DNA of 52,109 bases from Candidatus Abzuiibacterium crystallinum (GCA_002787155.1 PCVY01000058.1:5837-57945); one strand, 5' to 3'; shown: positions 16,382-26,589, numbered from the stretch's first letter. Translations and numbers: made by a program. Notes: generated from the letters alone by a model not told the origin.

Positions 16382-17005
16382 TTACTTTGAGAACAATTCA
16401 ACGATTTGCGACTCTTCCACAGGAAGCTGCGCATCTGCTTTGGTCGGCTCACGCAATACTTTGCCGACTAATTTCTTTCGATCCAGTTCCAGCCATTCCG
16501 GAACTTGTAAATCCTGCCACTTCTCAAGACTTGCTTCCACACGCTTGATTGTTTTTTCTTTTTGTCTCACACCAATTACATCCCCAACCTGTATCGAATA
16601 AGACGGGATGTCTACCGGCTTACCATTGACAGTGATCAACCCATGATTCACCATCTGTCTCGCTTCACGACGTGTCGTGGAGAAAAGCAGTCTGTAGACA
16701 ACGTTATCTAAGCGACTTTCAAGTAACTGAATCAGCGTCTCACCGGTCACACCTTTTTTCTTAGCGGCGCGGCGAAAGAAAACGCGGAATTGATTTTCCA
16801 TCATGCCATAAATGCGTTTCAGCTTCTGCTTTTCGCGCAGCTGAAGCCCGTAATTTGATAACTTCTGGTGCCCGCGGCCATGCATACCGGGCGGCTGAGT
16901 CAGGCGCTCATCATATTTCTCATCGGTAGCACGGCGGCCTTTTAAACCCAAATTGGTACCTTCGCGGCGGTGAAGACGAATGACAGGACCTGTGTATCTA
17001 CCCAT
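16382..17005 (-). CDS. rpsD: 30S ribosomal protein S4
   Basis: S4 is a primary 16S rRNA binder. The 207-residue product is the zinc-free form (MGRYTGPVIRLHRREG without N-terminal cysteines) with the S4 RNA-binding domain LESRLDNVVYRLLFSTTRREARQMV. The frame opens at 17038, but ATG at 17005 follows a GAGGAGGG site located in the end of rpsK and gives the family start. Confidence 0.97.
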   Translation of the reverse strand: MGRYTGPVIRLHRREGTNLGLKGRRATDEKYDERLTQPPGMHGRGHQKLSNYGLQLREKQKLKRIYGMMENQFRVFFRRAAKKKGVTGETLIQLLESRLDNVVYRLLFSTTRREARQMVNHGLITVNGKPVDIPSYSIQVGDVIGVRQKEKTIKRVEASLEKWQDLQVPEWLELDRKKLVGKVLREPTKADAQLPVEESQIVELFSK

Positions 17006-17007
17006 GA

Positions 17008-17376
17008 TTAAACCCTCCTCCTCTTTGGCGGACGGCAACCATTGTGAGGCAGGGGCGTCACATCCTTGATTTGCGTTATTTGCAATCCTGCTGCTTGTAA
17101 ACCTCTAATGGCAGATTCACGACCTGAACCGGGGCCTGCCACGCGCACTTCAACTTCTTTCATGCCGTTTTCAAGTGCGACTTTGGCTGCTTTTTGCGAA
17201 GCAACTTGAGCTGCAAATGGCGTCGATTTCTTTGACCCTTTGAAACCAGCATTGCCGCTGCTAGACCAGCAAATGGCATTTCCTTTTAAATCGGTAATCG
17301 TTACTGTTGTATTATTAAAGGAAGCCAAAATATGAGCGACCCCTTTCGGAATGTGTTTTAGTTTTTTCTTTGCCAT
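17008..17376 (-). CDS. rpsK: 30S ribosomal protein S11
   Basis: The 122-residue uS11 lies on the platform of the small subunit near the mRNA exit. Family stretches [30 protein letters not shown], and the end [14 protein letters not shown] are present. It lies between rpsM and rpsD in the alpha cluster; only 2 bases separate its stop from the rpsD ATG. Confidence 0.97.
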   Translation of the reverse strand: MAKKKLKHIPKGVAHILASFNNTTVTITDLKGNAICWSSSGNAGFKGSKKSTPFAAQVASQKAAKVALENGMKEVEVRVAGPGSGRESAIRGLQAAGLQITQIKDVTPLPHNGCRPPKRRRV

Positions 17377-17401
17377 AGAATTTTTTTATCCTCTCTTAAC
17401 A

Positions 17402-17791
17402 TTAACCGGGTGATGGCGCGCCTTTATTGAGACCGCCGATCGTTTTACGCGGACCTTTACGTGTTCGAGCGTTGGTATGAGTCCGTTGCCCCCTCACCGG
17501 CAATCCTTTCGCATGACGGAGGCCGCGGAAAGCCCGAATATCAATTAAACGCTTAATGTTTTGCTGAACTTCACGCCGCAAATCGCCCTCTACTTTTAAA
17601 CCACCCTTTTGGATTTCATTCGTAATACTTGAAATCTCGGTGTCCGTCAAATCTTTGGCGCGTTTGTTCACATCAATTTTGACATTCGCCAGAATTCGCT
17701 TAGACTGCGACCGGCCGATGCCATATAAATATGTCAGCGCAATTTCAATGCGCTTTGCATTGGGTATATCAACTCCTAAGATACGAGGCAC
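17402..17791 (-). CDS. rpsM: 30S ribosomal protein S13
   Basis: The 129-residue uS13 contacts the P-site tRNA and bridges the subunits. It shows [36 protein letters not shown] and the basic [19 protein letters not shown] tail. It is the first gene of the alpha group, after rpmJ. Confidence 0.97.
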   Translation of the reverse strand: MPRILGVDIPNAKRIEIALTYLYGIGRSQSKRILANVKIDVNKRAKDLTDTEISSITNEIQKGGLKVEGDLRREVQQNIKRLIDIRAFRGLRHAKGLPVRGQRTHTNARTRKGPRKTIGGLNKGAPSPG

Positions 17792-17823
17792 TGATTTTCT
17801 CCTTTCAACGTCATCAACCCGGT

Positions 17824-17940
17824 TTAACCTTGTTTTTGTTTATGCCGGGGTTCGGATTTACAAATCACATAGACGACACCGCGCCTTTTAACGATTTTGC
17901 AATCCTGACAAATTCTTCTGACTGATGCTCTTACTTTCAT
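17824..17940 (-). CDS. rpmJ: 50S ribosomal protein L36, zinc form
   Basis: I found this 38-residue gene by reading the gap between infA and rpsM. The product begins [20 protein letters not shown] and has the zinc ligands C11, C14, C27 and H33, the C+ form of bL36. The position infA-rpmJ-rpsM is conserved across bacteria, and the ATG lies 9 bases after the infA stop. Confidence 0.95.
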   Translation of the reverse strand: MKVRASVRRICQDCKIVKRRGVVYVICKSEPRHKQKQG

Positions 17941-17949
17941 AATTTATTC

Positions 17950-18168
17950 TCACTTTGAACGATAAGTAATTCTTCCTCTGGTTAAATCATAAGGCGACAA
18001 TTCTACTTTCACGCGATCGCCCGGTAAAATTCGTATATAATGCATGCGCATTTTCCCAGAAATATGCGCTAAAACTTTGTGTCCGTTATCCAATTCCACG
18101 CGAAACATGGCATTGGGCAACGGTTCCAACACCTTTCCTTCTACTTCAATCGCATCTTCTTTTGGCAT
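17950..18168 (-). CDS. infA: Translation initiation factor IF-1
   Basis: IF-1 blocks the ribosomal A site during initiation. The 72-residue OB-fold protein matches the family along its whole length ([56 protein letters not shown]). It is 14 bases downstream of map and 9 bases upstream of rpmJ. Confidence 0.98.
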   Translation of the reverse strand: MPKEDAIEVEGKVLEPLPNAMFRVELDNGHKVLAHISGKMRMHYIRILPGDRVKVELSPYDLTRGRITYRSK

Positions 18169-18182
18169 CTATTTTTCAATTC

Positions 18183-18926
18183 TCAACGTGTCAAAATTTC
18201 AGGTCCGTTTTCGGTTAAAGCAATTGTATCTTCATAGTGTGACGACAGTTTTCCGTCACCGGTCACCACGGTCCATCCGTCTGAAAGAATGCTGACTTCG
18301 TGCGTTCCTTCGTTGACCATGGGCTCAATAGCGAGCACCATACCTACTTCAAGCCTTGGGCCTTTACCCGATTTACCAAAATTAGGCACTTGTGGATCTT
18401 CATGCAATGCTCGGCCAATACCATGTCCGACAAAGTCTCGAACAACCGAAAACTGATAAGACTCAATCACTTTTTGAACGGCTGATGAGATATCGCCGAC
18501 GTGATGACCGGCTTGCATCTGCTCAATTCCCGCATTCAGCGAATCTTTGGCTGCGCGGATTAATTTCTCCGCAACGGGAATTACCCTGCCCACGGGCCAA
18601 GTACGGGCTGAATCACTGTAAAAATCCTTCCAAACCAGCCCCATATCAACGCTCAAAAGATCGCCTTCTTTGATCTTCTGCTTCGAAGGAATCCCGTGCA
18701 CCACTTGCTCATTGAGCGACAGACATACCGAGCATGGAAAACCCCTATAGCCTTTAAATGCCGGTACGGCGCCCTGAGCACGAATCAGTTTCTCGGCTTG
18801 CGCATCAATGTCAAGCGTGCTCATGCCCGGCCGTACTAATTTTTCTAATTCAAAGAACACGTCGCGAAGCTTTTTCCCTGCTTCCCGCATCAGACCAAGC
18901 TCGCGTTTTGATTTGATTGAAATCAC
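18183..18926 (-). CDS. map: Methionine aminopeptidase type I
   Basis: Map removes the initiator methionine from new proteins. The 247-residue enzyme has all five metal ligands of the family (D94, D105, H168, E201, E232) and H78 in VVHGIP. It lacks an N-terminal zinc-finger extension. The adk-map-infA order is typical of Gram-positive-like spc operons. Confidence 0.97.
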   Translation of the reverse strand: MISIKSKRELGLMREAGKKLRDVFFELEKLVRPGMSTLDIDAQAEKLIRAQGAVPAFKGYRGFPCSVCLSLNEQVVHGIPSKQKIKEGDLLSVDMGLVWKDFYSDSARTWPVGRVIPVAEKLIRAAKDSLNAGIEQMQAGHHVGDISSAVQKVIESYQFSVVRDFVGHGIGRALHEDPQVPNFGKSGKGPRLEVGMVLAIEPMVNEGTHEVSILSDGWTVVTGDGKLSSHYEDTIALTENGPEILTR

Positions 18927-18970
18927 TGACGCCTCATTTCAATTGGCCAAATTGAGCCGTGCGCGAGTTA

Positions 18971-19609
18971 TTAAGATAATTGACCAAGTTCTGCTTGAAG
19001 CGGCTCGACGTCTAAATCACCATTCAAAGTCCGTAAAAGGCCGCTTTTCTTATAAAAATCAATCAAGGGTGCCGTTTTAGCTTCATAAACTTTCAAACGC
19101 TCCAACACCGTTTCCGGCTTATCGTCTTTACGTTGAATCAACCGGGTACCGCATTGGTCGCAAATTCCCTCCTTCTGAGGAGGAATGTTACGAATATGGT
19201 AATTTGCGTTACATTCCGGGCAGACACGCCTGCCCGACAAACGATCCAGCACTACTTTTTCCGACACCTTAAAATCAAGCACTGCGTCCAACTTCAATTG
19301 AAGATCTTGAAGCATTTTTTTAAGCGCTTCAGCCTGAGCAACCGTTCGCGGAAAACCATCTAAAATAAAACCTGCTTTGGCATCTTTTTCTGCCAAGCGT
19401 TCGCGAATCATTTGAATCACAAGCACGTCCGGCACTAACTCGCCTTTTTCCATGATGGCTTTCGCTTGGCGGCCCAATTCATTACCCGCTTTGACGTTAG
19501 CCCTTAGCAAATCACCGGTTGCCAAATGAACGACGCCGTATCGTTCGCTCATGATCTTGGCATGTGTCCCTTTGCCCGCACCGGGCGGCCCCATTAAAAC
19601 GATTCTCAC
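18971..19609 (-). CDS. adk: Adenylate kinase, zinc-lid type
   Basis: Adk interconverts ATP plus AMP and two ADP. The 212-residue protein has the P-loop GPPGAGKGT at 7-15, the AMP-binding TGDLLR and DGFPRT motifs, and a long LID with four cysteines (C130, C133, C150, C153), which should bind structural zinc. It lies between secY and map. Confidence 0.97.
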   Translation of the reverse strand: MRIVLMGPPGAGKGTHAKIMSERYGVVHLATGDLLRANVKAGNELGRQAKAIMEKGELVPDVLVIQMIRERLAEKDAKAGFILDGFPRTVAQAEALKKMLQDLQLKLDAVLDFKVSEKVVLDRLSGRRVCPECNANYHIRNIPPQKEGICDQCGTRLIQRKDDKPETVLERLKVYEAKTAPLIDFYKKSGLLRTLNGDLDVEPLQAELGQLS

Positions 19610-19621
19610 CGGACACCTTGT

Positions 19622-20983
19622 TTACCTGACGCGTGCACGCAGTTTACCTTTACGGACAAAACCCTCGTAGTGCCGCATTAACAATTGTGATTCGATGGTC
19701 TTCATGGTATCCAAAACAACACCGACAATAATCAAAAGACCTGTGCCCCCCATAAAACTGGCAACTAAGAATGGGATATTCAAAATTTTAGGCGAACTCA
19801 CAATGCTTGGGAAAATCGCCAACAAACCCAGGAAAATAGCCCCGCTAAACGCGATGCGAGTCATCATGTAATCAAGATGTTCCGCCGTATTCTTGCCCGG
19901 CCGAACACCCGGAATAAATCCGCCATATTTTTGCAAGTTCTTCGACACTTCAATGGGATTAAATGTAATCGCCGTATAAAAGAACGTAAAAAATATAATC
20001 AATAGAAAATAAATCGACTCATAAGGTACTGATCCGGGCGAAAGCCAAGTCGCCATCGAACGCATCGCACCTTGTTTTGGAAAAAACCCGGCGATGGTGG
20101 CCGGAAACAAAATAATCGATTGCGCAAAGATAATCGGGATCACGCCCGCTTGGTTAACTTTAAGCGGCAAATAAGTACTTTGTCCGCCATAAACCCGGTG
20201 TCCCCGGATTTGTTTGGCGTATTGTACCGGAATCTTGCGTTGGCCTTGAATGACCAAGATAACGCCGACCACGGTTACGACAAACAAAATCGCCATCAAA
20301 CCCAGCTTCCAATAAGCTAACTGCTGATGTGACGGATCAAAAGGTGATACCAAAATATACGTTTGAAAGAGCGCCGTCGGAATTGCTTCAATGATACCGG
20401 CTGTAATCAAAATAGACATCCCGTTACCAATGCCGGCCTCATCAATTTGTTCTGCCAGCCACATGATAAAAGCAGTTCCGGTTGTGAGCGTCAAAATGGT
20501 CATTAACCGAAACGACCAGCCCGGATTGGGCACGATAACCGTTCCTTGAAACGCGTTTGGATTCTCAAGCCAGAGCGAAATAAAAAAGGTCTGGATGAGC
20601 GCTAAAATAATCGTTCCGTAACGTGTGTATTGAATTAATTCCTTACGCCCCTCTTCTCCGCCGTCTTTAGCCAACTTTTCGAAATGCGGGATCACCACCG
20701 TCAAAAGCTGCATAATGATCGATGACGAGATGTACGGCATAATGCCTAAGGCAAAAATAGTAGCGCGTTGTAAAGCACCGCCTGAAAACAAGCCCATGAT
20801 GCCAAACAAGTTGCCGCCGGTCGTTCCGCTAATGCGTTGGAAAAATTGATTAAGCGCATTCCCATCGATGCCCGGTGTCGGAATGTGTGCGCCGACACGA
20901 TAAATGGCAATGATAAAGAGCGTAAACAAGACCTTCTTTCGAAGATCAGGAATTTTAAAAATATTGCCTAACGATCGCCACAT
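19622..20983 (-). CDS. secY: Protein translocase subunit SecY
   Basis: SecY is the protein-conducting channel of the Sec translocon in the inner membrane. The 453-residue protein has ten hydrophobic segments and the family stretches FALGIMPYISSSIIMQL (plug region), QGQRKIPVQYAKQIRG and NPIEVSKNLQKYGGFIPGVRPG. SecE, its partner, is encoded at 45331-45516; secG is not in the window. Confidence 0.97.
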   Translation of the reverse strand: MWRSLGNIFKIPDLRKKVLFTLFIIAIYRVGAHIPTPGIDGNALNQFFQRISGTTGGNLFGIMGLFSGGALQRATIFALGIMPYISSSIIMQLLTVVIPHFEKLAKDGGEEGRKELIQYTRYGTIILALIQTFFISLWLENPNAFQGTVIVPNPGWSFRLMTILTLTTGTAFIMWLAEQIDEAGIGNGMSILITAGIIEAIPTALFQTYILVSPFDPSHQQLAYWKLGLMAILFVVTVVGVILVIQGQRKIPVQYAKQIRGHRVYGGQSTYLPLKVNQAGVIPIIFAQSIILFPATIAGFFPKQGAMRSMATWLSPGSVPYESIYFLLIIFFTFFYTAITFNPIEVSKNLQKYGGFIPGVRPGKNTAEHLDYMMTRIAFSGAIFLGLLAIFPSIVSSPKILNIPFLVASFMGGTGLLIIVGVVLDTMKTIESQLLMRHYEGFVRKGKLRARVR

Positions 20984-21017
20984 GGCAATTCAATTCTCAA
21001 TTCAAATGTGAAAGTCG

Positions 21018-21470
21018 TCAATTTTGTGTTTGACGACGAGCGGCCTGTTCGATCAAAACTGCCTTACCGCCCGCTTTTTCAATGGCTGTTTTGGCAGATG
21101 CGCTAAAACGATGCGCCTTCACTGTGACCGCTCGATTTAGTTGTCCGCGTCCTAACACTTTAAGCCCGTTCAGCAAATGCTTAACCATGCCGTGCTGTAA
21201 TAAGATTTCAGGCGTCACTTCATTCGCTTCTAACTGAGCCAGCTGATCAAGATTAATAATAGCGAAACTGTTGCGTTCGGCTTGATTAAAACCGCGTTTT
21301 GGTACTCGGCGATAAAAAGGGTTTTGTCCGCCTTCAAATCCAGCTCGCTGATGAAAACCAGACCGCGATCTTTGGCCTTTCATGCCCTTGGTGGCAGTTT
21401 TACCGTGGCCGGAACCGCTGCCCCTGCCAATTCTTTTTGCCCGTTTATGATACGGCTTGCGCGCTTTCAT
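21018..21470 (-). CDS. rplO: 50S ribosomal protein L15
   Basis: L15 (150 residues) is a late-assembly core protein of the large subunit. It shows [25 protein letters not shown] and [19 protein letters not shown] at 21479 would add three residues; I chose ATG at 21470. It overlaps the end of rpsE by 26 bases. In most bacteria rpmD (L30) would lie here, but there is no space for it. Confidence 0.95.
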   Translation of the reverse strand: MKARKPYHKRAKRIGRGSGSGHGKTATKGMKGQRSRSGFHQRAGFEGGQNPFYRRVPKRGFNQAERNSFAIINLDQLAQLEANEVTPEILLQHGMVKHLLNGLKVLGRGQLNRAVTVKAHRFSASAKTAIEKAGGKAVLIEQAARRQTQN

Positions 21471-22095
21471 TGACTGCACTTTCTGTTGTCTGTTTACTAT
21501 TTTTCTGAATCATTAATTCAAAACCATTCAGGGTTGCTTTCAATACGTTGATGGCATTACTGCTGCCTAAACTTTTGGCTAAAATGTCACGCACACCCGC
21601 ACATTCACAAACCGCACGGACCGCGCCGCCGGCAATAATACCTGTTCCGGGAACGCCGCGGCGCATCACCACTTTAGCGGCCCCATATCGGCCGACAATA
21701 TCATGCGGAATCGTTGTGCCGTCCAGCGTTAACTTTTTAAAACTTTTCTTAGCGTGAACTAATCCCTTTCGAATAGCATCTGCCACTTCGTTAGCTTTTC
21801 CAAGAGCAAATCCTATCTCGCCCTTTCCGTTACCTACAATCACCAAAGCACTAAAGTGAAACCGTTTGCCGCCTTTCACTACTTTTGATACGCGGTTAAT
21901 TTGAATAACTTTCTCAATGAATTCGCCTTCTGTACGCTGTTTGTTTGGTTCACGGCGCCGAGGGGTTTTACCGCCCTTACGGCCCGAGGGTTTGCCTGAT
22001 CCGTGCTCGGAAGTCTTTGGCGTTACCGCGCTCAATTCAGCTGCTTTTTCGTTTGTTTGTTCTTGCGCTTCTTGACCGGTCTTAGATTCTGCCAT
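21445..22095 (-). CDS. rpsE: 30S ribosomal protein S5 with N-terminal extension
   Basis: The core uS5 runs from about residue 57 ([36 protein letters not shown]) and includes [13 protein letters not shown] and [13 protein letters not shown]. About 55 residues before it are hydrophilic and low complexity (Glu, Lys, Ser, Gly), unlike the short N-terminus of most S5 proteins. The end overlaps rplO. Confidence 0.95.
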   Translation of the reverse strand: MAESKTGQEAQEQTNEKAAELSAVTPKTSEHGSGKPSGRKGGKTPRRREPNKQRTEGEFIEKVIQINRVSKVVKGGKRFHFSALVIVGNGKGEIGFALGKANEVADAIRKGLVHAKKSFKKLTLDGTTIPHDIVGRYGAAKVVMRRGVPGTGIIAGGAVRAVCECAGVRDILAKSLGSSNAINVLKATLNGFELMIQKNSKQTTESAVNESAQAVS

Positions 22096-22097
22096 GT

Positions 22098-22460
22098 TTA
22101 GAACTCGATTCCTTTTTCTCTGAGCGAATCAGCAAATGCCTTAATGCGGCCGTGATAGGCGTAACCGCCGCGATCAAATACGATTTTTTTGACGCCTTTT
22201 TTTTGTAATTTCTCTGCTAAAAAATGACCAAAACGCTTGGCTGCTTCAAGATTAGCGCCTGTTTTCTCTTTCGAGCGAAACGCAGACTCTAAAGTTGATC
22301 CCGACAAAAGTGTTTTACCCTCATAATCATCCACAATTTGTGCAGAAAGGTTTAAATTGGAACGGTAAACGGACAGTCGCGGTCTTTCCGTTGTTCCGAC
22401 AAGCTTCTTACGAAGCCGCTCATGCCTTTTTTTCCTTTGAATTGCACGTAAAAATGCCAT
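22098..22460 (-). CDS. rplR: 50S ribosomal protein L18
   Basis: uL18 (120 residues) binds 5S rRNA with L5. Family features: [31 protein letters not shown] and [23 protein letters not shown] at the end. Its start overlaps the rplF stop by one base (TAATG), indicating coupled translation. Confidence 0.97.
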   Translation of the reverse strand: MAFLRAIQRKKRHERLRKKLVGTTERPRLSVYRSNLNLSAQIVDDYEGKTLLSGSTLESAFRSKEKTGANLEAAKRFGHFLAEKLQKKGVKKIVFDRGGYAYHGRIKAFADSLREKGIEF

Positions 22461-22996
22461 TAAGCTACCGCTTTCCCTTTCTTACGACGAACATGCTCGT
22501 CAGCGTAACGTACGCCTTTGCCTTTGTAAGGTTCCGGCTTATAAAAACTTCTGATTTCCGCCGCTACTTGGCCGACCAGCGTTGCATCAATTCCGCTCAC
22601 GCTGATTTGCGTCGGCTTGGCAGCCGTCACTTTGACACCGCTCGGAATCACGTAATTAATTTGATGTGAATAACCCAACGACAACTGTAAGTTTTGTCCG
22701 TTCACCTGCGCCTTAAAGCCGACGCCTTCAATTTGTAATTGACGCGTAAATTCATTGACCACACCATGAATCATGTTTTGAACCAAACTTCGTGTGAGGC
22801 CATGAAGTGCTTTATTGCGATTGTCTTCACCCGATCGCTTAAAACTAATCTGGTCTTTTTCAACCTGAATTTTAATCAGCGGACTGGTTTTTTGCGTTAG
22901 TTTACCCTTTGGACCTTCTACGGTGACCGCAGGTCCGCTTACTTGAATTTTGACTCCCGAAGGAATTTGTATTGGTTTATAACCGACGCGCGACAT
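22460..22996 (-). CDS. rplF: 50S ribosomal protein L6
   Basis: uL6 (178 residues) lies near the GTPase-associated centre. It shows SRVGYKPIQIPSGVKIQV at the start and the signature PEPYKGKGVRYADEHVRRKKGK at the end. It follows rpsH by 5 bases. Confidence 0.97.
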   Translation of the reverse strand: MSRVGYKPIQIPSGVKIQVSGPAVTVEGPKGKLTQKTSPLIKIQVEKDQISFKRSGEDNRNKALHGLTRSLVQNMIHGVVNEFTRQLQIEGVGFKAQVNGQNLQLSLGYSHQINYVIPSGVKVTAAKPTQISVSGIDATLVGQVAAEIRSFYKPEPYKGKGVRYADEHVRRKKGKAVA

Positions 22997-23001
22997 TTAA
23001 A

Positions 23002-23400
23002 TCACCACACATGACAGATGATTTCGCCGCCAACTTTTTGCTGACGTGCTTGACGATCTGTCAAAACCCCTTTTGGCGTTGTCACAATAGCGCAGCCCAG
23101 CCCGCCCATCACCACAGGCAGCTTTTGGACGCTCTTGTAGTAGCGAATACCCGGCTTTGAAATCCGCTTTAAACCGCGAATGGCGGGCTTGCTATCGACA
23201 TAACGCAGGTGTAAGCGGATAAAACGCTTACCGCCTTCTTCAGTTACTTTAAAATTGTCTATATAACCTTCTGTTTTTAAAATTTCGGCAATTTTGAGCG
23301 TCACGTTTGAAACACGTGTGGTTACCCGTTCTTTATGGGCATGAATCCCATTTCGAATGACGGTTAAAAAATCTGCAATTGGATCTGTCTGCGCACCCAT
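23002..23400 (-). CDS. rpsH: 30S ribosomal protein S8
   Basis: S8 (132 residues) is a primary 16S rRNA binder and in E. coli also represses spc operon translation. It shows DPIADFLTVIRNGIHA, YYKSVQKLPVVMGGLGCAIVTT and GGEIICHVW. The frame opens at 23430, but ATG at 23400 is preceded by AAAGGGAC and matches the family start. Confidence 0.96.
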   Translation of the reverse strand: MGAQTDPIADFLTVIRNGIHAHKERVTTRVSNVTLKIAEILKTEGYIDNFKVTEEGGKRFIRLHLRYVDSKPAIRGLKRISKPGIRYYKSVQKLPVVMGGLGCAIVTTPKGVLTDRQARQQKVGGEIICHVW

Positions 23401-23410
23401 GATGTCCCTT

Positions 23411-23596
23411 TCACCAGCTCGATTTAACAACGCCCGGAATCTGTCCCCGGACTGCTAATTCACGAAAACAAATACGGCATAAATGAAATTTTCGAATCAA
23501 ACCCCGCGGACGGCCGCAGCCCACACAACGGTAATATTTCCGTACCGGAAACTTTGGTTTTCGATTTGCTTTCACGACCAAACATGTTTTTGCCAT
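23411..23596 (-). CDS. rpsN: 30S ribosomal protein S14, zinc type
   Basis: The 61-residue uS14 is the short zinc-binding form, with C24/C27 and C40/C43 ([22 protein letters not shown]). This form is typical of Gram-positive, thermophilic and many deep-branching bacteria rather than Proteobacteria. It lies in the standard place between rplE and rpsH. Confidence 0.97.
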   Translation of the reverse strand: MAKTCLVVKANRKPKFPVRKYYRCVGCGRPRGLIRKFHLCRICFRELAVRGQIPGVVKSSW

Positions 23597-23626
23597 AAGT
23601 CAAATTTTCCTTTTTAAATACTTGTT

Positions 23627-24190
23627 TTACTTTTTAAACGGAAGCCCCAACATTTGCAAAAGTTGTTTGGCTTCTTCTGTATGATTGGTGGAAGTCACAA
23701 ACGTCACATCCATCCCTTGAACTTTTTTAATCTTATCAAACTGTATTTCAGGAAAAATAATCTGCTCTTGAATACCTAACGTGTAATTACCGTTTGAATC
23801 AAAACTTTGATTTGAGTAACCGCGAAAGTCACGGATACGGGGCATGGCTACGTTAAACAAGCGATCGATGAACTCGTACATTCGGCTTTTGCGTAACGTC
23901 ACTTTCAAGCCAATGGGCGCCCCTTCTCTTAAATGAAAACTTGAAATGGACTTTTTGGCGCGCGTCACCACCGGCTTCTGACCGACAATCTGCGAAAGTT
24001 CGAGCGCAATTTGATCCAATATCTTAATGTCCTGGGCGCCTTCTTTAACACCCATGTTGATGACAACTTTTTCGAGATGCGGAACCTGCATCACGTTCTC
24101 ATACCCGAACTGTTTTTTCATCCCAACGACAATTTCTTCTCGGTATTTTTTCAATAACCGAGGGATGTAATGACCGTTTTTCTGGCTCAT
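23627..24190 (-). CDS. rplE: 50S ribosomal protein L5
   Basis: uL5 (187 residues) binds 5S rRNA and forms the central protuberance. It shows [36 protein letters not shown] and [21 protein letters not shown]. The ATG overlaps the rplX stop by 4 bases. Confidence 0.97.
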   Translation of the reverse strand: MSQKNGHYIPRLLKKYREEIVVGMKKQFGYENVMQVPHLEKVVINMGVKEGAQDIKILDQIALELSQIVGQKPVVTRAKKSISSFHLREGAPIGLKVTLRKSRMYEFIDRLFNVAMPRIRDFRGYSNQSFDSNGNYTLGIQEQIIFPEIQFDKIKKVQGMDVTFVTSTNHTEEAKQLLQMLGLPFKK

Positions 24191-24495
24191 ATAATTTCCT
24201 GCGATTTCTTAGAAATTCTTTCCTTTTCGCCATTGGCCAAAACTTGGTATCCAATGCGTGTCGGTTTGCCTGTTTTCGGGCAAATCAACTGTACGTTTGA
24301 GACATGAATCCGAGATTCAATTTTCGCAAAACCACCCTGCGGATTCTGTTGGTTGGGGCGAACTGCTTTTGAAGAATAGTTCACACCTTCTACAATCACT
24401 TGTTGAGAAGTAGGAAACGTTTTTAAAACCTTTCCCTTCTTTCCTTTGTCTTTGCCGGCTGTTACCAGCACCATATCATTTTTTTTCAGTTTCAT
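24187..24495 (-). CDS. rplX: 50S ribosomal protein L24
   Basis: uL24 (102 residues) starts large-subunit assembly. It has the KOW motif near the N-terminus ([22 protein letters not shown]) and the downstream [22 protein letters not shown]. It lies 2 bases after rplN and overlaps rplE. Confidence 0.97.
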   Translation of the reverse strand: MKLKKNDMVLVTAGKDKGKKGKVLKTFPTSQQVIVEGVNYSSKAVRPNQQNPQGGFAKIESRIHVSNVQLICPKTGKPTRIGYQVLANGEKERISKKSQEII

Positions 24496-24497
24496 TT

Positions 24498-24866
24498 TTA
24501 CACCACTTCCGGCGCTAACGAGATAATCTTGGTAAACTCTTTTTCACGCAATTCACGTGCCACAGGTCCAAAAATGCGGGTACCCCGCGGATTCTTTTGA
24601 TTGTCAATAATCACAATGGCATTCGAGTTAAAACGTAACCGCGATCCATCCGCTCGCCTGATCGGACTGCGCGTCCGCACCACAACGGCCTTGACTACTT
24701 CACCGGCTTTAACCATGCCGTCCGGTAATGCCTCTTTAATGGAAGCGGTAATCACATCACCGATGGTAGCCGTACGCTTTGAACGGCGCCCGATCACGCC
24801 AATCATGGCAGCGCGTTTGGCGCCTGTGTTGTCCGCAATCTCTAAGATGGAACGTATCTGGATCAT
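24498..24866 (-). CDS. rplN: 50S ribosomal protein L14
   Basis: uL14 (122 residues) lies at the subunit interface. It has [15 protein letters not shown], the [17 protein letters not shown] stretch and [14 protein letters not shown]. Length and position between rpsQ and rplX are standard. Confidence 0.98.
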   Translation of the reverse strand: MIQIRSILEIADNTGAKRAAMIGVIGRRSKRTATIGDVITASIKEALPDGMVKAGEVVKAVVVRTRSPIRRADGSRLRFNSNAIVIIDNQKNPRGTRIFGPVARELREKEFTKIISLAPEVV

Positions 24867-24889
24867 TTTTCTATTCTTTCAGAATTAAA

Positions 24890-25165
24890 TTAATGTTTTA
24901 AAACTTCAACCAATTGCCAGCTTTTTAGTTTAGAAATAGGCTTTGACTCCACAATACGGACTTTGTCGCCTAGTTTCGCGGCACTTTTTTCGTCATGAAC
25001 CAAAAACCGCCTTCTTTTTCTAATCACCTTACGATAAAGCGGGTGCTGTGTCAGCCGTTCAATTTCCACCACGATGGTTTTGGCAGCTTTAGCACGAATC
25101 ACTTGACCGACTTTTTCCCGACGAATACCGCGTTCGCGGGTTGAGTGTTTTTCTGTATTAGCCAT
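24890..25165 (-). CDS. rpsQ: 30S ribosomal protein S17
   Basis: uS17 (91 residues) is a primary 16S rRNA binder with an OB fold. It shows VGQVIRAKAAKTIVVEIERLTQHPLYRKVIRK and LGDKVRIVESKPISKLKSW. Its start overlaps rpmC by 8 bases. Confidence 0.97.
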   Translation of the reverse strand: MANTEKHSTRERGIRREKVGQVIRAKAAKTIVVEIERLTQHPLYRKVIRKRRRFLVHDEKSAAKLGDKVRIVESKPISKLKSWQLVEVLKH

Positions 25166-25370
25166 TTTGCTTTTGTCCTTCTAGCTTGTGACGAGCCGTT
25201 GATACTTTGGCAATTAACTTCTTTGTTTTCCAAATCCGTGATGTGTCAGTTAATTTCTGCAACTTCAGCTGTAATCTGAGATTAAACAGTTCCTTTTTAA
25301 GTGATTCATATTTTTCTTCGAGCTCACTCAACGATAATGATTCAAGTTCTTTATATTTTGTCTGCGGCAT
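25158..25370 (-). CDS. rpmC: 50S ribosomal protein L29
   Basis: uL29 (70 residues) lies at the polypeptide exit tunnel, where it helps dock targeting factors. It is helical, with LSLSELEEKYESLKKELFNLRLQLKLQKLTDTSRIWKTKKLIA. Placed normally between rplP and rpsQ. Confidence 0.96.
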   Translation of the reverse strand: MPQTKYKELESLSLSELEEKYESLKKELFNLRLQLKLQKLTDTSRIWKTKKLIAKVSTARHKLEGQKQNG

Positions 25371-25381
25371 ACGAACCTCGA

Positions 25382-25801
25382 TTAATGCGTTCCTTCGCGT
25401 TTCACAAATTTAGTCCGGAAAGGCAATTTATGTGCGCAGACACGCATCGCCGAACGCGCCAGCGTTTCGGGAATGCCGCCCATTTCAAATAAGATTTTAC
25501 CGGGTTTCACGACTGCCACGTAATACTCAGGAGCACCTTTGCCTTTTCCCATTCGTGTTTCAGCAGGCTTTTTGGTAAACGGCTTATCCGGAAATGCGCG
25601 CAGCCAAATTTTACCGCCACGTTTGATGTGCCGCGCCAAACTCACACGGGCCGCTTCGATTTGAATGGCGGTAAACCATCCGCGATCAAGCGCCTTCAAA
25701 CCAAAGTCGCCAAATGCCAGGCGATTGCCGTTCTCGGCATTTCCACGCATTTTACCGCGATGGTTTTTTCTGAATTTAACTCGACTCGGCATTAATGGCA
25801 T
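25382..25801 (-). CDS. rplP: 50S ribosomal protein L16
   Basis: uL16 (139 residues) helps position the A- and P-site tRNAs. It starts [20 protein letters not shown] and contains [38 protein letters not shown], which match the family along the length. Lies between rpsC and rpmC. Confidence 0.97.
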   Translation of the reverse strand: MPLMPSRVKFRKNHRGKMRGNAENGNRLAFGDFGLKALDRGWFTAIQIEAARVSLARHIKRGGKIWLRAFPDKPFTKKPAETRMGKGKGAPEYYVAVVKPGKILFEMGGIPETLARSAMRVCAHKLPFRTKFVKREGTH

Positions 25802-25806
25802 AACCC

Positions 25807-26577
25807 TTACTCCGCTTTCTCTTCTTGATGCCCTGAAGCTGCTGCGACTTCAGGATGCGCTTCCCGAGCGGCGGGTGTACTTTCAGCTTGTTGTTCCGCC
25901 TCACCCATGCGCCTGCGTTCTCTTTCCTTCTGGCGTTCTGCTTGTTCTTTTTTAACTAAAATATCACCGTGATAAATCCATATTTTGACACCGATCGTGC
26001 CGTAAGTCGTAAACGCTTGTTTAAAACCATAATCCACATTCGCCCGGAATGTCCCAAGCGGAACTTTGCCAACCCGATAACCTTCGGTGCGGGCAATTTC
26101 AGAACCGCCCAAACGGCCTTTGCACATCACCTTAATACCGCCGGCTCCTTTGGACATGGCCGTGGTAACCGCTTTTTTCATGGCTTTACGAAAAGCAACG
26201 CGTTTTTCAAGCTGCATGGCAATGTTTTCGGCCACTAACTGAGCATCTGTTTGCGGCACTTTCACTTCTTTAATATCTAAAACCACCTGGTCGTTCGTCA
26301 ATTTGGTTAATTTGGTTTTCACCCGGTCAATTTCTTGACCGCGCCGTCCAATAATGATACCGGGTCTTGCTGTAAAAATTTGAATGCGGACTTTTCCGCT
26401 CTTGCGTTCAATTTCAATAGAAGAAACACCCGCGGCCGCTAATTCTTTTTCGAGGAATTGGCGAAGTTTTAAATCTTCATGCAATGCCTCACGATAGCCT
26501 TTTTTGAAATACCAACGGCTCTTCCAATTTTTGATGTATCCTAACCTCAAACCATAAGGATGTGATTTTTGACCCAT
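25807..26577 (-). CDS. rpsC: 30S ribosomal protein S3 with C-terminal extension
   Basis: uS3 contacts mRNA at the entry channel. The core has the KH domain ([15 protein letters not shown]) and the signature end [25 protein letters not shown]. About 40 residues after it form a low-complexity Glu/Ala/Arg tail ([20 protein letters not shown]...HQEEKAE). It opens the reading toward rplP. Confidence 0.97.
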   Translation of the reverse strand: MGQKSHPYGLRLGYIKNWKSRWYFKKGYREALHEDLKLRQFLEKELAAAGVSSIEIERKSGKVRIQIFTARPGIIIGRRGQEIDRVKTKLTKLTNDQVVLDIKEVKVPQTDAQLVAENIAMQLEKRVAFRKAMKKAVTTAMSKGAGGIKVMCKGRLGGSEIARTEGYRVGKVPLGTFRANVDYGFKQAFTTYGTIGVKIWIYHGDILVKKEQAERQKERERRRMGEAEQQAESTPAAREAHPEVAAASGHQEEKAE

Positions 26578-26589
26578 GAGTTTTCTCGA

